Positions 40,518 to 41,181 of a stretch of DNA of 41,181 bases are shown one piece after another. Position numbers and translations under genes: made by a program. Every line of letters starts with the position of its first letter. Position 1 is the stretch's first letter. The notes below the pieces were generated by a model. That model had not been told where the DNA came from and made no database searches. It saw only the letters and a program-made list of their open reading frames with translations. The stretch comes from Prevotella sp. (lineage in GTDB: Bacteria; Bacteroidota; Bacteroidia; Bacteroidales; Bacteroidaceae). The stretch lies in assembly GCA_017471245.1 (NCBI GenBank), contig JAFUVB010000012.1, positions 1 through 41,181 on the forward strand, in the 5' to 3' direction.

Positions 40518-40751
40518 CTATGCTGCCACCCCCAACTCGTAAAGACGCTCGGGTGCGATGTCGGCGCCATTCTTCCAGAATATGGTCTGGTCGAGTCCGA
40601 ACTGGATGAACTCGTTCTTGTCCCGAAGTTCCTCGAAAGCGGGATACGTGAGCAGCGGCGTGAGGTCAACCTTGCGGCGCTCGCCCGTGCTGAACGTGCA
40701 GAGCAACGTGTAGTCGCCCAGGTACTCTACATCTGTAATCGTCAGTAACAT
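40518..40751 (-). CDS. DUF2442 protein
   Basis: 77 residues. ITDVEYLGDYTLLCTFSTGE and KVDLTPLLTYPAFEELRDKN match DUF2442; the end is FWKNGADIAPERLYE, also typical. It follows the DUF4160 gene by 12 bp. DUF4160 and DUF2442 genes are very often adjacent and have been suggested to form a toxin-antitoxin-like pair; DUF2442 would be the partner or antitoxin. The activity is unproven. Confidence 0.85.
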   Translation of the reverse strand: MLLTITDVEYLGDYTLLCTFSTGERRKVDLTPLLTYPAFEELRDKNEFIQFGLDQTIFWKNGADIAPERLYELGVAA

Positions 40752-40763
40752 AATCTTGCCTCC

Positions 40764-41012
40764 TTATCTTATTTTGGTTATTTTCTCTCCGCGCTGGGCT
40801 CTGCCCCAGAGTTCCATCAGTTCAGATTCGTGCTCGTCGATGAAATCGTTGATGATTTTGACGGTCTTCGAACGGGCCTTTCCCTCGATGATGCGGTCTT
40901 GGATGGTGATGGAAAAGTTGTCCGTGCCGCTCCGCACGTGGATGTGCGGCGGGTTGTGGTCGAAGGCGTAGATGTAAATCAGTATGCCCTGAATGATGAA
41001 TATCGAACCCAT
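40764..41012 (-). CDS. DUF4160 protein
   Basis: 82 residues. IYAFDHNPPHIHVRSG is the DUF4160 signature (His-Pro-His metal or base-binding type motif), and the end (FIDEHESELMELWGRAQRGE) is the usual helix. First gene of a two-gene unit with DUF2442. A -7 box TAAATTTG (41051-41044) lies 31 bp upstream. Function unknown; context suggests a toxin-antitoxin-like or mobile accessory module. Confidence 0.87.
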   Translation of the reverse strand: MGSIFIIQGILIYIYAFDHNPPHIHVRSGTDNFSITIQDRIIEGKARSKTVKIINDFIDEHESELMELWGRAQRGEKITKIR

Positions 41013-41043
41013 GCGTTTTGAATGTTTATTGTTCTTATGTGTG

Positions 41044-41051
41044 CAAATTTA
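41044..41051 (-). promoter_or_regulatory. -7 box of the DUF4160-DUF2442 pair
   Basis: Minus strand TAAATTTG, 31 bp before ATG 41012. Right of it, to the window end, nothing is recognised. Confidence 0.5.
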
Positions 41052-41181
41052 GATAAAATTTTCGAGATTATAAGCCAATCGAGATAAAAATGTGAACAAA
41101 TTGCCCCGAAAAGTTAGAAATCAAGGCCGACATACGATCAATCCTATTCATTTCGTGCTCTTACGTCACATTTCTTTTGTA

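Overview
The window looks like chromosome from a member of the Bacteroidales, most likely Prevotella or a close relative. The main support is a set of promoter-like sites of the Bacteroidetes type (TAnnTTTG, often with TTTG 19-20 bp upstream) lying 17-36 bp before many start codons, with few clear Shine-Dalgarno sequences. Gene content agrees: an S46 dipeptidyl-peptidase, a DUF3826 protein, a flavodiiron protein, a Bacteroidetes-style sigma/anti-sigma pair and a large GH2 enzyme. No rRNA, tRNA or CRISPR array was seen.

Left part (1-14.6 kb): accessory and defence genes around a peroxide-stress cluster. At the left edge a leftward operon encodes an AAA ATPase (RloA-like), an RloB-like TOPRIM protein and the first 445 residues of a TOTE-type primase-helicase; a broken tyrosine recombinase fragment lies upstream. 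Next come an exported glutathione peroxidase fused to a flavin reductase, an OhrR-type MarR regulator and a second glutathione peroxidase, with two operator-like inverted repeats at the promoter, then a maltose-type acetyltransferase and a zinc-ribbon protein. From 7.7 to 14.6 kb lies a multi-gene restriction-like system: an MmeI/YeeA-type adenine methyltransferase, an SF2 helicase, a small protein of unknown function and a GIY-YIG nuclease fused to an ASCH domain. A YoeB-type toxin-antitoxin pair sits on the opposite strand inside it. Upstream of the methyltransferase is a 980-bp gap full of stem-loops and 22-bp degenerate repeats.

Middle part (15.5-36 kb): core metabolism. topA, aroK, speA and argB run rightward, followed by an ECF sigma factor with a membrane partner and a membrane-anchored AraC-type regulator. 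An S46 peptidase, a GH2 glycosidase, a DEAD-box RNA helicase, a LOG-family protein, a flavodiiron protein with a PfkB sugar kinase, an S41-type exported peptidase and a DUF3826 protein follow.

Right part (36-41.2 kb): accessory again. A 560-bp gap carries palindromic repeats (GTGACATT and AAACAACTTGTTT families) beside a RelB/DinJ-PIN toxin-antitoxin pair. Then come a small membrane protein, a type II restriction-modification pair (BsuBI/PstI-like endonuclease with a C5-cytosine methyltransferase), a 214-bp MITE-like element with 27-bp inverted ends, and a DUF2442/DUF4160 pair.

The most system-like new candidate is the methyltransferase-helicase-small protein-GIY-YIG/ASCH locus with its embedded toxin-antitoxin and structured leader. 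Next are the RloAB-TOTE operon and the repeat-rich gap at 36 kb.
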